64,000 nt of DNA from Verrucomicrobiota bacterium (GTDB lineage: Bacteria > Verrucomicrobiota > Verrucomicrobiia > Verrucomicrobiales > Verrucomicrobiaceae). Each line of letters begins with the position of its first letter. The stretch's first letter is position 1. Location of the stretch: NCBI GenBank assembly GCA_017301975.1, contig JAFLEI010000021.1, forward strand, positions 62,001 through 126,000, read 5' to 3'. Positions 16,574 through 24,807 of the stretch are shown piece after piece. Made by a program: the position numbers and the translations under genes. The notes under the pieces were generated by a model. It was not told the DNA's origin, ran no database searches, and saw only the letters and a program-made list of their open reading frames with translations.

Positions 16574-17389
16574 TCAATAGGTCTTGCCCGCAGGAATGGC
16601 GGCCTGGCCGGAGAGCTCACTGAGCACGCTGTCAAAGTCGGCCGAGCAGGCGCTGAGATGCGCATGCAGCGCGCCGAATTCACTTCCCAGGACGACGAAC
16701 TGCGCGCCGAGCTCGATGATGGTTTTCGCGTCTGCGGCGGAGCCCACGGGACGTCCCCATGCCTTGCCATGCTTGCGGCAGGCGGCGGCGATCTGCTTCT
16801 GCACATCGAGCATCACGGGATCATTCACCGCAGGTGTGCAGCCGAGGCGCAGGGACATGTCTCCCGGGCCGAGAAAGAGGACATCGACACCGGGCACGGC
16901 AGCGATCTCTTCAACATTGGCGAGAGCGGCAGGAGTTTCGATCTGCACGGTGAGGAAGGTCTCGCGGTTCGCCTGATCGATGTAGTCGTCGGGCTTGCCG
17001 ATCCAGTAGTCTGCATCCCGGCCACCACCGCAGAAGCCGCGATCGCCGAGCGGTGGGAATTTCATGGCATTGACCAAGGCGCGCGCTTCATCCGCACTTC
17101 CGACATGGGGAATCATCAATCCGGCGGCCCCGTCTTCCAGGAGACGATACAGGCTGTTTTTCTCCTTGGTCTGCGCACGCCAGACGCAGTCGATGTCTGC
17201 CGCGTGATGGCGGCCCAGCATGGTTTCGGCTTCGCGAGGTTCCCACACGCGGTGCTCGGCGTCCAGCCAGATGCCGTCGTATTTGAAATGGGCTGCGATG
17301 GCCGGGAAAAACGCGATGGGCGAACCGGTGCAGCAGATGCGGGCGACTTGGCCGGCACGGATTTTGGCGAGTACTTTGGAACGTCTCAT
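16574..17389 (-). CDS. HpcH/HpaI family aldolase
   Basis: 271 residues, typical for class II pyruvate aldolases of the 2-dehydro-3-deoxyglucarate aldolase type. Visible motifs are DGIWLDAEH, MIPHVGSADEA, the metal-binding Glu in VQIETPAAL, and VLFLGPGDMSLRLG with the metal-binding Asp. It would cleave a 2-keto-3-deoxy acid to pyruvate and an aldehyde, or do the reverse. It is cytoplasmic, with 9- and 28-base gaps to its neighbours. Together with the RraA-type protein it gives the operon two pyruvate-aldolase-type enzymes. Confidence 0.85.
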   Translation of the reverse strand: MRRSKVLAKIRAGQVARICCTGSPIAFFPAIAAHFKYDGIWLDAEHRVWEPREAETMLGRHHAADIDCVWRAQTKEKNSLYRLLEDGAAGLMIPHVGSADEARALVNAMKFPPLGDRGFCGGGRDADYWIGKPDDYIDQANRETFLTVQIETPAALANVEEIAAVPGVDVLFLGPGDMSLRLGCTPAVNDPVMLDVQKQIAAACRKHGKAWGRPVGSAADAKTIIELGAQFVVLGSEFGALHAHLSACSADFDSVLSELSGQAAIPAGKTY

Positions 17390-17398
17390 AAAAGGGAA

Positions 17399-18598
17399 TC
17401 AGGGTTGTTGTTGGGCGAGCCAGGTGGAAAGAACTTCGAGCGGCGGCGTGGTGTCGCCGCTGCGGCGCGTGATCATGGAAAGGTCTTGAGCCTGGATCAG
17501 GCGCTGTGCGAAGGATTCATGACGGCTCTCTTCTTTGCTGAGCGCGGGTTTCGCCACCGAGGGCAAGGCCACCGCCACATCCCACTGCTGCACGCCGAAG
17601 CTGAGCGACCAGTTCATGATCCATGAATAGTCATGATGAAACTGCTGCTGATCCTGCAGCGGGAGTTCAGCGGGCACGGCGATGAGGACCAGATCCGGCT
17701 TCATGCTGCGCACCTTGCGCGCGAAGACTTCAAGCTGTGCAAGTGTCTGGCCTGCCACGGGCCAGGGGGTGACCTTGACGACGGCGGCGGGATACAGGCG
17801 CTGCAATGCGGGAGCAATGAGTGCATCATACGGCGGCATGGCGAGCACCTGGATGGGCTGGCCAGCTTTCAGCTTGGCAAAAGTGTGCGGCAGCGCAGGC
17901 GTGGGCGGGCCGACCTCCCGAAGCGAAACGGTCCGTCCGGTAATGGCCTGCGCGATAGTTTCGGCAAAGAGCTTATGACCCGCCATGTTGGGATGAATGG
18001 TGTCGCTGAGGAGAAGATTCCATTCGGCCGCATCGGCGGCATGCACGGCCTCGAACGCGGCAAAGCAATCGGCCACGACGAGCGTTTGCTCTTTGGCCAC
18101 GTCACGGATGGCCTGCGTGAATTCGGCGAGCCGGGCGGAGGGCCGCTGCGGGGTTTCGACGATGGAATTCTGCGTGCACAGCACCACCTCCGCGCCGCCT
18201 TTCTGGCAGCGCGTGATCATTTCGCGGAGGTTCTTTTTGAAAACGTCCACCGGCGTGCCCACGAGATCGTTCATGCCAAACATGATCGTCACCAGATGCG
18301 GCTTGTGGGCGAGCACATCGCGTTCCAGGCGCTTGAGTCCGCCGGTGGTGGTGTCGCCACTGATGCCGGCATTGTGCACGCTGAGCTTTGTCTGCGGGTA
18401 AAGCTGCTGAAGCGCGAGCTGGAGCATTTCAGAATAGGCCCGGCGACCACCGCTGTGATAATAGACGCCTGTGATGCTGTCGCCAATGCAGACGATGCGC
18501 ACGGGCTCTTTGCCTGCGGCGAGCAAGGCTGCGGTTTTCAGCGGTGCCGCCGCCAGCAGGTGTGAGCAGAAGACGAGAAGTAGAAGGAGCGTGCGCAT
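17399..18598 (-). CDS. Secreted SGNH/GDSL hydrolase
   Basis: 399 residues with a signal peptide (MRTLLLLLVFCSHLLAAAP). SGNH blocks: VCIGDSITG (Ser41), HNAGISGDTT (block II Gly), FGMNDLV (block III Asn) and DTIHPNMAGH (block V Asp/His). The first ~225 residues are the esterase domain. The C-terminal ~170 residues form a second alpha/beta-like region without recognisable catalytic motifs. Gaps of 7 and 9 bases join it to the operon. Probably a de-O-acylating or rhamnogalacturonan-acetylesterase-like enzyme outside the cytoplasm. Confidence 0.8.
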   Translation of the reverse strand: MRTLLLLLVFCSHLLAAAPLKTAALLAAGKEPVRIVCIGDSITGVYYHSGGRRAYSEMLQLALQQLYPQTKLSVHNAGISGDTTTGGLKRLERDVLAHKPHLVTIMFGMNDLVGTPVDVFKKNLREMITRCQKGGAEVVLCTQNSIVETPQRPSARLAEFTQAIRDVAKEQTLVVADCFAAFEAVHAADAAEWNLLLSDTIHPNMAGHKLFAETIAQAITGRTVSLREVGPPTPALPHTFAKLKAGQPIQVLAMPPYDALIAPALQRLYPAAVVKVTPWPVAGQTLAQLEVFARKVRSMKPDLVLIAVPAELPLQDQQQFHHDYSWIMNWSLSFGVQQWDVAVALPSVAKPALSKEESRHESFAQRLIQAQDLSMITRRSGDTTPPLEVLSTWLAQQQP

Positions 18599-18605
18599 GG
18601 GCGTG

Positions 18606-19709
18606 TCAGGGTTGCTTCAGCCAGTCGAGGGTGATGCGGCGGATGCGCAGGCGGTTGAGCGCGCCCACTTTGCTGTCGCCAGCGCAGTAACCGATGAGCA
18701 TGGCATCGCCCACGAAGTGGATGGCGGTGTAGTGGTAGAGTCCGTCGGGATCATTCTCGATGAGCTTGCGCTTGGGCCAGGTCTTGCCGCCGTCTGTGGA
18801 GATGGCTGCGACGAAGGGATTGCGCTTTTTGGGCGGGAACGGGAACATGCCGGAGTGGTCGTTGTAGATGGCCAGCAGGTCGCTGCTGCCGGGCAGGCGT
18901 TTGATGCTGGCGGGGCCGTTGGGAGATTTCATTTCCGTGGGCATGGGTGGCGAGAATGTTTTGCCTGCGTCGGTGGAGAAGAAGCCGTACTGCGCACCTT
19001 GATCCGTGCGGCACCAGGAGAAGAGCGAGGCGTCTGAGAGCTCCACCACGCCGGGCTCCTGCAGGCCGCTGCCGCTGCGCACGGGCATGGCCCACCAGCT
19101 TGAGCTTTCAGTCCAGGTGGTGCCTTCGTCATCGGAGTAGATCCACATGGCGATGGCGCGTGAGTCCCAGGACTTGCTGCTCTCCGGGTCCGAGCCGCGG
19201 GATCGATGAAAGGCCAGCGGGATGATGATGCGCCCCTTGCTGGTCTGAATGACGCGGTCGTTGTTCATCACGAAGTAACCGGGGGCCTGCTGCACAAGCT
19301 TGGGCTCGGTCCAGGTCTCGCCTTCATCGGTGGAGATGCGCATGTGCGGGCGGCAGTCGATCCAGCTGTTTTTGATGCAGTAAAACATGGCGAGCTTGCC
19401 GCTGGCGAGGCGCATCAGGGAGACGCTCATCACATTGTCGCCACCGGTGTTTTCCACCACGGTGACGGGCTGGCTCCATGTGCGCCCCTGATCATCCGAA
19501 TGAATGCGCACGATGCGGGCCGGGCTTTCATCCCCTGCACCGCCGTAGAACTGCGAGTAGCAGAAGATGATGCGGCCTGAGGCGAGCGTGGCGAAGGAGC
19601 CTTCAGAGTTGCGCGGGTTCTCCTTGGTGGGATCAAGATTGAACGTGATGACGCTTTCGGCATGCGCCAGGTAGGCGAAGGCGAGAAGACACAGGGCGAT
19701 GAGTTTCAT
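18606..19709 (-). CDS. Exo-alpha-sialidase-like BNR/Asp-box propeller
   Basis: 367 residues with a signal peptide (MKLIALCLLAFAYLAHAES). Five Asp-box repeats are visible (SDDQGRTW, STDEGETW, SDDEGTTW, STDAGKTF, STDGGKTW), which define the six-bladed sialidase-type propeller. Family members include true sialidases and glycosidases or binding proteins of other specificity, so sialic acid is not proven. Linked to the GDSL gene by a 7-base gap and to the RraA-type gene by a 15-base gap. Probably an extracytoplasmic glycosidase. Confidence 0.8.
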   Translation of the reverse strand: MKLIALCLLAFAYLAHAESVITFNLDPTKENPRNSEGSFATLASGRIIFCYSQFYGGAGDESPARIVRIHSDDQGRTWSQPVTVVENTGGDNVMSVSLMRLASGKLAMFYCIKNSWIDCRPHMRISTDEGETWTEPKLVQQAPGYFVMNNDRVIQTSKGRIIIPLAFHRSRGSDPESSKSWDSRAIAMWIYSDDEGTTWTESSSWWAMPVRSGSGLQEPGVVELSDASLFSWCRTDQGAQYGFFSTDAGKTFSPPMPTEMKSPNGPASIKRLPGSSDLLAIYNDHSGMFPFPPKKRNPFVAAISTDGGKTWPKRKLIENDPDGLYHYTAIHFVGDAMLIGYCAGDSKVGALNRLRIRRITLDWLKQP

Positions 19710-19724
19710 GGGGTCTGGCTGGGG

Positions 19725-20486
19725 TTACCACTCGCCCTGGCGGGAGAACTGGCTTTTCACGTTGGCACTGAATTGGGTGATGCTGGCTTCGAGATTGGCG
19801 ACAAGTTCGTTCGTGCTCAGGCCGGCCCCATTGCGTGCCGCGGGGATGACGGTGGCGCATTCATTGGCATCCATGAAGCGTGCGGCTTCGAGCAGCTTGG
19901 GCTGGTCTTCCGGTGGGATGACCATGAAGCCGTGCTTGTCGGCGTGGATCAGATCGTCCGGCTTCACGGTGCAGCCAAAGACCTCGACCTCGCAGCCCCA
20001 GCGCACGGGGTGAACGAAAGCGTGACCGACGCAAAGACGACGGGCCAGCGCCTTGAATCCCGCGTTGGTCATTTCATCCAGATCGCGGATGGCACCGTCG
20101 GTAATCGTGCCCACGCAGCCAAGTGCGCGAAACATGTTGGCGCTGACCTCCCCCCAGGCGGAGCCGAGCACGCGGGGCTTGTCCAGATCTTGCACGACGA
20201 TGATTTTGGGTCCGGGAACGCTGGCGATGTAACGGCGAAACTCCGCCCCGGCATTCGGATTCGTCTGGCGGTGCGCGGCGTTGGAGGGCTCAATCACCAG
20301 CGTGACGGCGTAGCCAACCATCGGCCCCATCTGCGGCATGAAGTCGCGTGTTTCCTCGATGTTGAAGGCGTCGGCACCTGCATTGTGCCGGGTGATCTGC
20401 TCCCAGCCGTTGTAGATCGTCGGGGTGTTCCAGCGTTTGAGCTGAAGCAGGTCGCTGTGTGAGAGATGGCGCGCTCGTTGGGTCAT
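19725..20486 (-). CDS. RraA-family aldolase-type protein
   Basis: 253 residues, first gene of the minus-strand operon. RraA-fold motifs are clear: LDKPRVLGSAWGEVSANM, GCVGTITDGAIRD with the substrate and metal-binding Arg/Asp, and DLIHADKHGFMVIP. Despite the RraA name, most relatives of this type are 4-hydroxy-4-methyl-2-oxoglutarate / 4-carboxy-4-hydroxy-2-oxoadipate aldolases or oxaloacetate decarboxylases, not RNase E inhibitors. Catabolic context favours an aldolase or decarboxylase on a keto acid. The start codon lies 47 bases from a 23-base operator-like site shared with the dehydrogenase gene at 21645-22430. Confidence 0.8.
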   Translation of the reverse strand: MTQRARHLSHSDLLQLKRWNTPTIYNGWEQITRHNAGADAFNIEETRDFMPQMGPMVGYAVTLVIEPSNAAHRQTNPNAGAEFRRYIASVPGPKIIVVQDLDKPRVLGSAWGEVSANMFRALGCVGTITDGAIRDLDEMTNAGFKALARRLCVGHAFVHPVRWGCEVEVFGCTVKPDDLIHADKHGFMVIPPEDQPKLLEAARFMDANECATVIPAARNGAGLSTNELVANLEASITQFSANVKSQFSRQGEW

Positions 20487-20531
20487 GGCGGAGAAACAGG
20501 CTGCTGAAACGATTTGTCACAACGCCTTGAT

Positions 20532-20555
20532 TCTGGTCTGTTGTCCAAACCAGAT
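20532..20555. promoter_or_regulatory. Operator-like site 1
   Basis: Interrupted palindrome TCTGGT (20532-20537) and ACCAGA (20549-20554) around a central CTGTTGTCCAA. The block CTGGTCTGTTGTCC recurs unchanged at 22478-22491, with only two A/G differences in the rest of the 23 bases. It sits 47 bases upstream of the RraA-type gene start and overlaps the ATG of the divergent regulator, so binding there could control both directions. Confidence 0.65.
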
Positions 20556-21639
20556 GAAGCCCGCGCCCTCCTCCAGCCCCAGACTCCCCCAGCGCATCTC
20601 CCTCGTCAGCCTCACGGCGCAGAGTCTGCGCGAATCCATGCAGGCCGGCCACTGGCACGGCCACCTTCCGGGCGAGCGCGAGCTATGCGCACGCCTGCAG
20701 GTGAGCCGCCACACGCTTCGCGGCGCGCTGCATGAACTGGAGCGCGATGGTTTTCTCGAAGTATCTGACAGGCAGCGCCGCCGCATCAAGACCGCCGTAA
20801 AGCCGAAGGAGGCAGCTCACTCACGTGTCATCGCGCTCATCTCACCGCGCCCGCTGCTGGACATGTCCCCTTCCACAGTAGTAATGGTGGATGATCTGCG
20901 CGACCAGCTTTCCCGAGTAGGCTTCAGCTTCGAAATTCATGTGAGCACCGCCTGCTTCACCGCCAAACCGGCCCGCGCGCTGGAGGCGCTGACGACGAGA
21001 TCACCCGCGGCGGCGTGGCTCGTCTTTGGCTCACTGGAGCCGGTGCAGAGCTGGTTCATGCGGCGCCAGCTCCCCTGCCTGGTGGTGGGCTCATGCGCAC
21101 CGGAGATCAGCCTGCCATCCATCGACACCGACTACCGCGCACTCTGCCGCCATGCGGGTGGCATGCTGTGCGGCAAAGGCCATAGGCAAATCGCCTTCGT
21201 GCGCCCCCTCGGAGACTACGGCGGCGATGTGCAGAGCGAGCAAGGACTGCGCGAGGCGCTCGGCGGCAGCCATGCCCCGACGCTCCAGGTGATCTCGCAC
21301 GACGGCACCGCAGCCAATCTCTGCGCGCTGCTGGACAAGTCCCTGCGCTCCACCCGCCCCCCAACGGCTTACGTCGTCGCACGGGCCATGCATGTGCTCA
21401 CAGTGATGATGCTTCTCATGCAGCGCGGCAAACGTGTGCCGCAGGACATCGCGGTGATCTCACGCGATGACGAAACATTCCTCCAGCACACGGTGCCGCC
21501 CATCACACGCTATGCGGCGAACACCGGCCAGTTTGCCCGCAGCGTGTGCAAGGCCGCACGGCAGCTCGCGGAGTCCGGCCCCCTTCCCCCAAAAGCGATC
21601 CGCCTCATGCCCAAGCTGATCCGTGGGGAAACGCTATGA
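20554..21639 (+). CDS. GntR-HTH / LacI-type sensor transcriptional regulator
   Basis: 361 residues from the ATG at 20554. Residues ~20-75 are a GntR-type winged helix (SLRESMQAGHWHG, LPGERELCARLQVSRHTLRGAL, LERDGFLEV). Residues ~95-355 are a LacI/periplasmic-binding-protein-like sensor (VIALISPRPLL, AWLVFGSLE, LVVGSCAPEI, GHRQIAFVRP, IAVISRDDETFL). This AraR-like arrangement binds sugars or sugar acids as effectors. It is divergent from the 16-gene operon and convergent, 5 bases apart, with a dehydrogenase gene. The upstream ATG at 20485 would add 23 residues of poor quality and is not preferred. It probably controls its own gene, the operon and the dehydrogenase through the 23-base sites. 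Confidence 0.8.
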   Translation: MKPAPSSSPRLPQRISLVSLTAQSLRESMQAGHWHGHLPGERELCARLQVSRHTLRGALHELERDGFLEVSDRQRRRIKTAVKPKEAAHSRVIALISPRPLLDMSPSTVVMVDDLRDQLSRVGFSFEIHVSTACFTAKPARALEALTTRSPAAAWLVFGSLEPVQSWFMRRQLPCLVVGSCAPEISLPSIDTDYRALCRHAGGMLCGKGHRQIAFVRPLGDYGGDVQSEQGLREALGGSHAPTLQVISHDGTAANLCALLDKSLRSTRPPTAYVVARAMHVLTVMMLLMQRGKRVPQDIAVISRDDETFLQHTVPPITRYAANTGQFARSVCKAARQLAESGPLPPKAIRLMPKLIRGETL

Positions 21640-21644
21640 TCAGC

Positions 21645-22430
21645 TCACCACGCCGTCCAGCCGCCATCCACCGCCAGGTTTTGGCCGGTGATGAATGAGG
21701 AGGCATCGCAGAGCAGAAAGGTCACCGCACCCGCAATCTCAGCCGCCTGCCCCACACGCCCCAGCGGCACTTTTTGCGCGAGACGCTCGACGAACTCCGG
21801 CTGCTGAAACTGGATCGTCGGATTGGGAAACGGCCCGGGCGAGATGCTGTTGCAGCGCACCCCCTCCCTGCCCCAGTGCACAGCCAGATACCGCGCCATC
21901 TGCTGGATGCCCGCCTTCCCCACACCATACTCGATGGGGTTCGGATTCACGGGCGCTTCATACACCGAAGGATCCGGCGAGACACTGCCATACATGCTCG
22001 AAAAAAGAACCATGCTGCCCCTGCCCTGCTCCGCCATGTGCTGGCCCACAGCACGAGCGAGGGCAAAGGTGGCGGTGAGGTTGCCGTGGTTTGCCATGTC
22101 AAAATCCTCCGCCGTGAGATCCTCAAAGCGCTTGGCCGTTGATGCATACGTCATCACCACAAGGCCATGCGGCACGCCGTGCATCGCCATCTGCTCTTGA
22201 ACAAAGGCTTCCACAGCCGCGGTGTCGGCGGCATTGAGTGATGCCGCGCTCACATGCGCCTGGAGACCGGTTGTGCTGACCATCTCCGCAGCACGCTCCG
22301 CCAGATCCACACACAGCACGCGGGCTTGCATCTCTGCGAGCTGTGAGACCACGGCAGCGCCTAGATAACCAGCACCGCCAAAGACCCAGATGCTGCGTTC
22401 CTTGAGATCAAACGGATGAGGAGAGGACAT
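21645..22430 (-). CDS. Short-chain dehydrogenase/reductase
   Basis: 261 residues. NAD(P)-binding motif IWVFGGAGYLG, acidic VLCVDLAE after strand 2 (suggesting NAD preference), VMTYAST in place of the usual NNAG, active-site SSMYGS and YGVGK (Tyr-x-x-x-Lys), and the C-terminal ITGQNLAVDGGWTAW. The start at 22430 is preferred to 22451 because it places the Rossmann strand at the usual distance. Convergent with the regulator. An operator-like site 48 bases upstream matches the one before the 16-gene operon, so it is probably co-regulated and acts on the same substrate. Confidence 0.85.
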   Translation of the reverse strand: MSSPHPFDLKERSIWVFGGAGYLGAAVVSQLAEMQARVLCVDLAERAAEMVSTTGLQAHVSAASLNAADTAAVEAFVQEQMAMHGVPHGLVVMTYASTAKRFEDLTAEDFDMANHGNLTATFALARAVGQHMAEQGRGSMVLFSSMYGSVSPDPSVYEAPVNPNPIEYGVGKAGIQQMARYLAVHWGREGVRCNSISPGPFPNPTIQFQQPEFVERLAQKVPLGRVGQAAEIAGAVTFLLCDASSFITGQNLAVDGGWTAW

Positions 22431-22476
22431 GGGTGACAACAAGGACCGCACAAGCCACTGGGCTCAAGGCTGTGCC

Positions 22477-22500
22477 GCTGGTCTGTTGTCCGAGCCAGAT
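22477..22500. promoter_or_regulatory. Operator-like site 2
   Basis: CTGGTCTGTTGTCC at 22478-22491 followed by GAGCCAGAT, 21 of 23 bases identical to site 1. The arms CTGG and CCAG form an interrupted palindrome. It lies 48 bases upstream of the dehydrogenase start, nearly the same distance and orientation as site 1 relative to its minus-strand gene. Confidence 0.65.
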
Positions 22501-22506
22501 CGCAGC

Positions 22507-22734
22507 CTATTTCGCCACTTCCTTCTTCTTCACCGGATATGAGGTGGGAGACTTGGCAAACTTCTGCATGCACTCCGTACAACAAAAAGCGACAAAGCCC
22601 TCCTCGGTCTTCACACGATAGATCGGACGCGCCGCCTTGTGATCCACAGGGCATTCATCATTGATAGGCCAGGCGGCGAACACGGTGGCGGTCATGGCCA
22701 GACTGAGCAACAGTGGAGCAAGAAGCGTTTTCAT
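22507..22734 (-). CDS. Small exported YHS-like cysteine protein
   Basis: 75 residues with a signal peptide (MKTLLAPLLLSLAMTATVFA). The mature part has DECPVDHKAA, then IYRVKTEEGFVAFCCTECMQKF, matching the YHS-type short metal-binding module (Cys-Pro-Val, later Cys-Cys-x-x-Cys). It could bind copper or zinc, or act as a small periplasmic redox or metal-sensing protein. It stands alone; site 2 lies just beyond its stop but probably serves the next gene. Confidence 0.7.
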   Translation of the reverse strand: MKTLLAPLLLSLAMTATVFAAWPINDECPVDHKAARPIYRVKTEEGFVAFCCTECMQKFAKSPTSYPVKKKEVAK

Positions 22735-22849
22735 GGATGGGAGTCAAGTTGGAGTTGGTGCGCGTTACCCCATCAACGCACCAATCCCCCATCCTCATAG
22801 GTCATCGCAAATCCTGCTCACGGATGCACAAGGCAAGCACAGTGCGGAG

Positions 22850-23566
22850 TTATTTCTCCTCGATGTCCCAATAACCCAACTTCGCGATTTGCTCGGGGGT
22901 CAGGGTGTCGATCCAGCTTTTGCCGTCGGGGCCGAGGTTGTTTGGGGAGTACCAGTCAAGGGTGCCGTCGGGGAGAAGTTTTTCGAGCGTCACTGTTCCA
23001 TCCATGCGGCCGACAATAATCACGTGTTCCTTCCATGCGCGGCCTCGCTTCGTGCCAGCCTGAGGCGAAACATCCCAGCGCGGAGGCCATGTGGTGTTCA
23101 AGCTGTTCTCAATGACCAGCGGTGTACTTCCATGGGCATTCTCAGACTGGTGTTTTAAAAGCATCCAGTGGCACTCTCCAGGCATGAGCGCCTTTTCAAA
23201 TTTCGGTGACGAGCCTATATCGTTGTCCGTTGCGAAGACACTGTTGGGACAATCGAAGATGCGTTCGTCAAAAATGATGTCCTGCTTGAAGAGTTCACGA
23301 AATACTTGATTGGCGGATAGCAGATCTGACCGTTGGTTGTCCGGGTAAAAGCCATCGGCATCCTTGGCATATTGCTTCAAACACAGGATGATCTGTTTGC
23401 AGTTGTTTGTTGCCTTGGGTTTTTCACCCACCACGGCAAGCCTTGTCTTCGGGGTCAGGAGCCAGACCCCCAGTTGAAAAACACCCAGCACAAAAATGAT
23501 GACACCAATTCCAATCACGCCCTCCGAAAACCCCCAGCGCTGATTCGACGGCTCACTCATGGGCAT
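22850..23566 (-). CDS. Membrane-anchored hypothetical protein with pseudopilin-like body
   Basis: 238 residues. One N-terminal membrane segment (VIGIGVIIFVLGVFQLGVWLL) is followed by a soluble domain containing NNCKQIILCLKQYAKDADGFYPDN and FDCPNS. This layout resembles the many Verrucomicrobia and Planctomycetes type II secretion/pseudopilin-like proteins (helix, then a chain of short motifs around CKQ..LKQYA..D..G.YP), but the prepilin cleavage motif is not seen. An alternative start is Met3 at 23560. Base composition is more AT-rich than its neighbours. Confidence 0.6.
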   Translation of the reverse strand: MPMSEPSNQRWGFSEGVIGIGVIIFVLGVFQLGVWLLTPKTRLAVVGEKPKATNNCKQIILCLKQYAKDADGFYPDNQRSDLLSANQVFRELFKQDIIFDERIFDCPNSVFATDNDIGSSPKFEKALMPGECHWMLLKHQSENAHGSTPLVIENSLNTTWPPRWDVSPQAGTKRGRAWKEHVIIVGRMDGTVTLEKLLPDGTLDWYSPNNLGPDGKSWIDTLTPEQIAKLGYWDIEEK

Positions 23567-23718
23567 ATTTCAGCAAAATCGCCGCTCCGAGGCAATGGCA
23601 ATCGGCGGACGCAGCCGTTCGAGCCTCCATGATGCATTCCACACGCAGTGATCGAGGACGAGCAAAAGGACGATTTCGGCTGGCGGAGGGGCTTGACCTT
23701 TGGGCTCGCTTTGCCGCC

Positions 23719-23751
23719 CATTCCGCATTCCTCATTCGACATTCCTCATTT
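23719..23751. repeat. CATTC-type short tandem dispersed repeat
   Basis: CATTCCGCATTCCTCATTC followed by GACATTCCTCATTT, that is four or five spaced CATTC/CATTT units. Its reverse complement gives the recurring GAATG pattern seen in intergenic DNA of Verrucomicrobia and Planctomycetes. A related block is at 32740-32767. The peptide NEECRMRNAEW read from it is a typical false translation. Confidence 0.55.
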
Positions 23752-23814
23752 CCCCCATTCTTTCTCGCTTGAACCCGCCTTTCCGGAGCGTTTAACACTC
23801 TCCTACTCAACCAC

Positions 23815-24801
23815 ATGATTTTTCTCGCCGATCTGCCCGCACCCAGCCGCATGGGGGACATCCTCATGGCCTTCCTGAGCATTGTCTTCGAAGGCGCCCC
23901 CTACATCCTCATCGGCACGGTCTTTTCCGGTATCATAGACGCCTTCCTGCCGGCCAAGCTGCTGGACCGGGTGCTGCCCAAGAGCAAGGTGCTGGCGACA
24001 CTGATCGCGGGCTTCCTCGGCCTGGTGTTTCCAGTGTGCGAGTGCGCGGTGGTGCCGGTGATTCGACGGCTGGTGCAGAAGGGCCTGCCTCTCTCCTGCG
24101 CGGTGACCTACATGCTCTCCGCCCCGATCATGAACCCCATCGTGGCGATCAGCACGCTGACAGCGTTCAAGGAATTCCAGGGCCTGAGCTGGGCCACAGC
24201 GGGGAATGCGACGATGACGATCGCGCGTCTGTCGCTAGGTTATCTCGTGGCAGTGATCGTGGGCCTTGTGGTGCTGCGCTTCAAGCCGGGCCAGGTGCTG
24301 CGAGCCAGCATCGCCAACAAGATCGCCCAGGCGGATGCTGCGGATGACGGCCACGTGCATGCTCCGGCGGCGAATTTCAACGGCAAGCTGGTGCATGCCA
24401 TGCGCAGCTCCATGCGCGACTTCCTGGATACCGCGATGTATTTCGCCATCGGCGTGGTGATCACCTCCGTCTTTAACACCCAGATCAATCAGGGGCTGCT
24501 GAACACCGTGGCCGGCAATGACTGGCTGGCCGTCCCCTCCCTCATGGGCTTGGCCATCGTCCTGTCTCTGTGCAGCACCTCGGACGCCTTCATTGCCGCA
24601 CCGATGACCGCCTTCTCCATGGCTGCCAAGCTGGCCTTTCTGGTCTTCGGCCCCATGATGGACATCAAGCTGCTGTTCATGTACTCCAGCGTCTTCCAGC
24701 GCAAGGTCGTCGTATCTCTTCTGATCGGTCTTTTCATCCTCATTGGTCTGCTTTCCGGGCCTTGGATGAACCTGGTTCAACATCTTTACATCAAACCCTA
24801 A
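23815..24801 (+). CDS. UPF0718 (DUF318)-type permease
   Basis: 328 residues with about eight membrane segments. The family signature is clear: a Cys-x-Cys loop in FPVCECAVVPVIRRL, then VTYMLSAPIMNPI, and in the second half LCSTSDAFIA. Relatives include Bacillus YcgR and arsenical permease-like ArsP. A His-containing cytoplasmic stretch (DDGHVHAP) sits between the halves. The gene is 6 bases before the His-rich TIGR03943-type gene, the same pairing as ycgR-ycgQ, so the two probably form one metal-handling or export unit. The transported ion is unknown. Confidence 0.8.
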   Translation: MIFLADLPAPSRMGDILMAFLSIVFEGAPYILIGTVFSGIIDAFLPAKLLDRVLPKSKVLATLIAGFLGLVFPVCECAVVPVIRRLVQKGLPLSCAVTYMLSAPIMNPIVAISTLTAFKEFQGLSWATAGNATMTIARLSLGYLVAVIVGLVVLRFKPGQVLRASIANKIAQADAADDGHVHAPAANFNGKLVHAMRSSMRDFLDTAMYFAIGVVITSVFNTQINQGLLNTVAGNDWLAVPSLMGLAIVLSLCSTSDAFIAAPMTAFSMAAKLAFLVFGPMMDIKLLFMYSSVFQRKVVVSLLIGLFILIGLLSGPWMNLVQHLYIKP

Positions 24802-24807
24802 ACTGCC

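Noticed and set aside
19725..20486. RraA as an RNase E inhibitor
   Set aside because: Catabolic operon context and the family's usual aldolase activity make a keto-acid aldolase more likely.
23553..23882. Minus-strand frame containing NEECRMRNAEW
   Set aside because: It comes from the CATTC-type repeat, a known source of false short proteins in such genomes.
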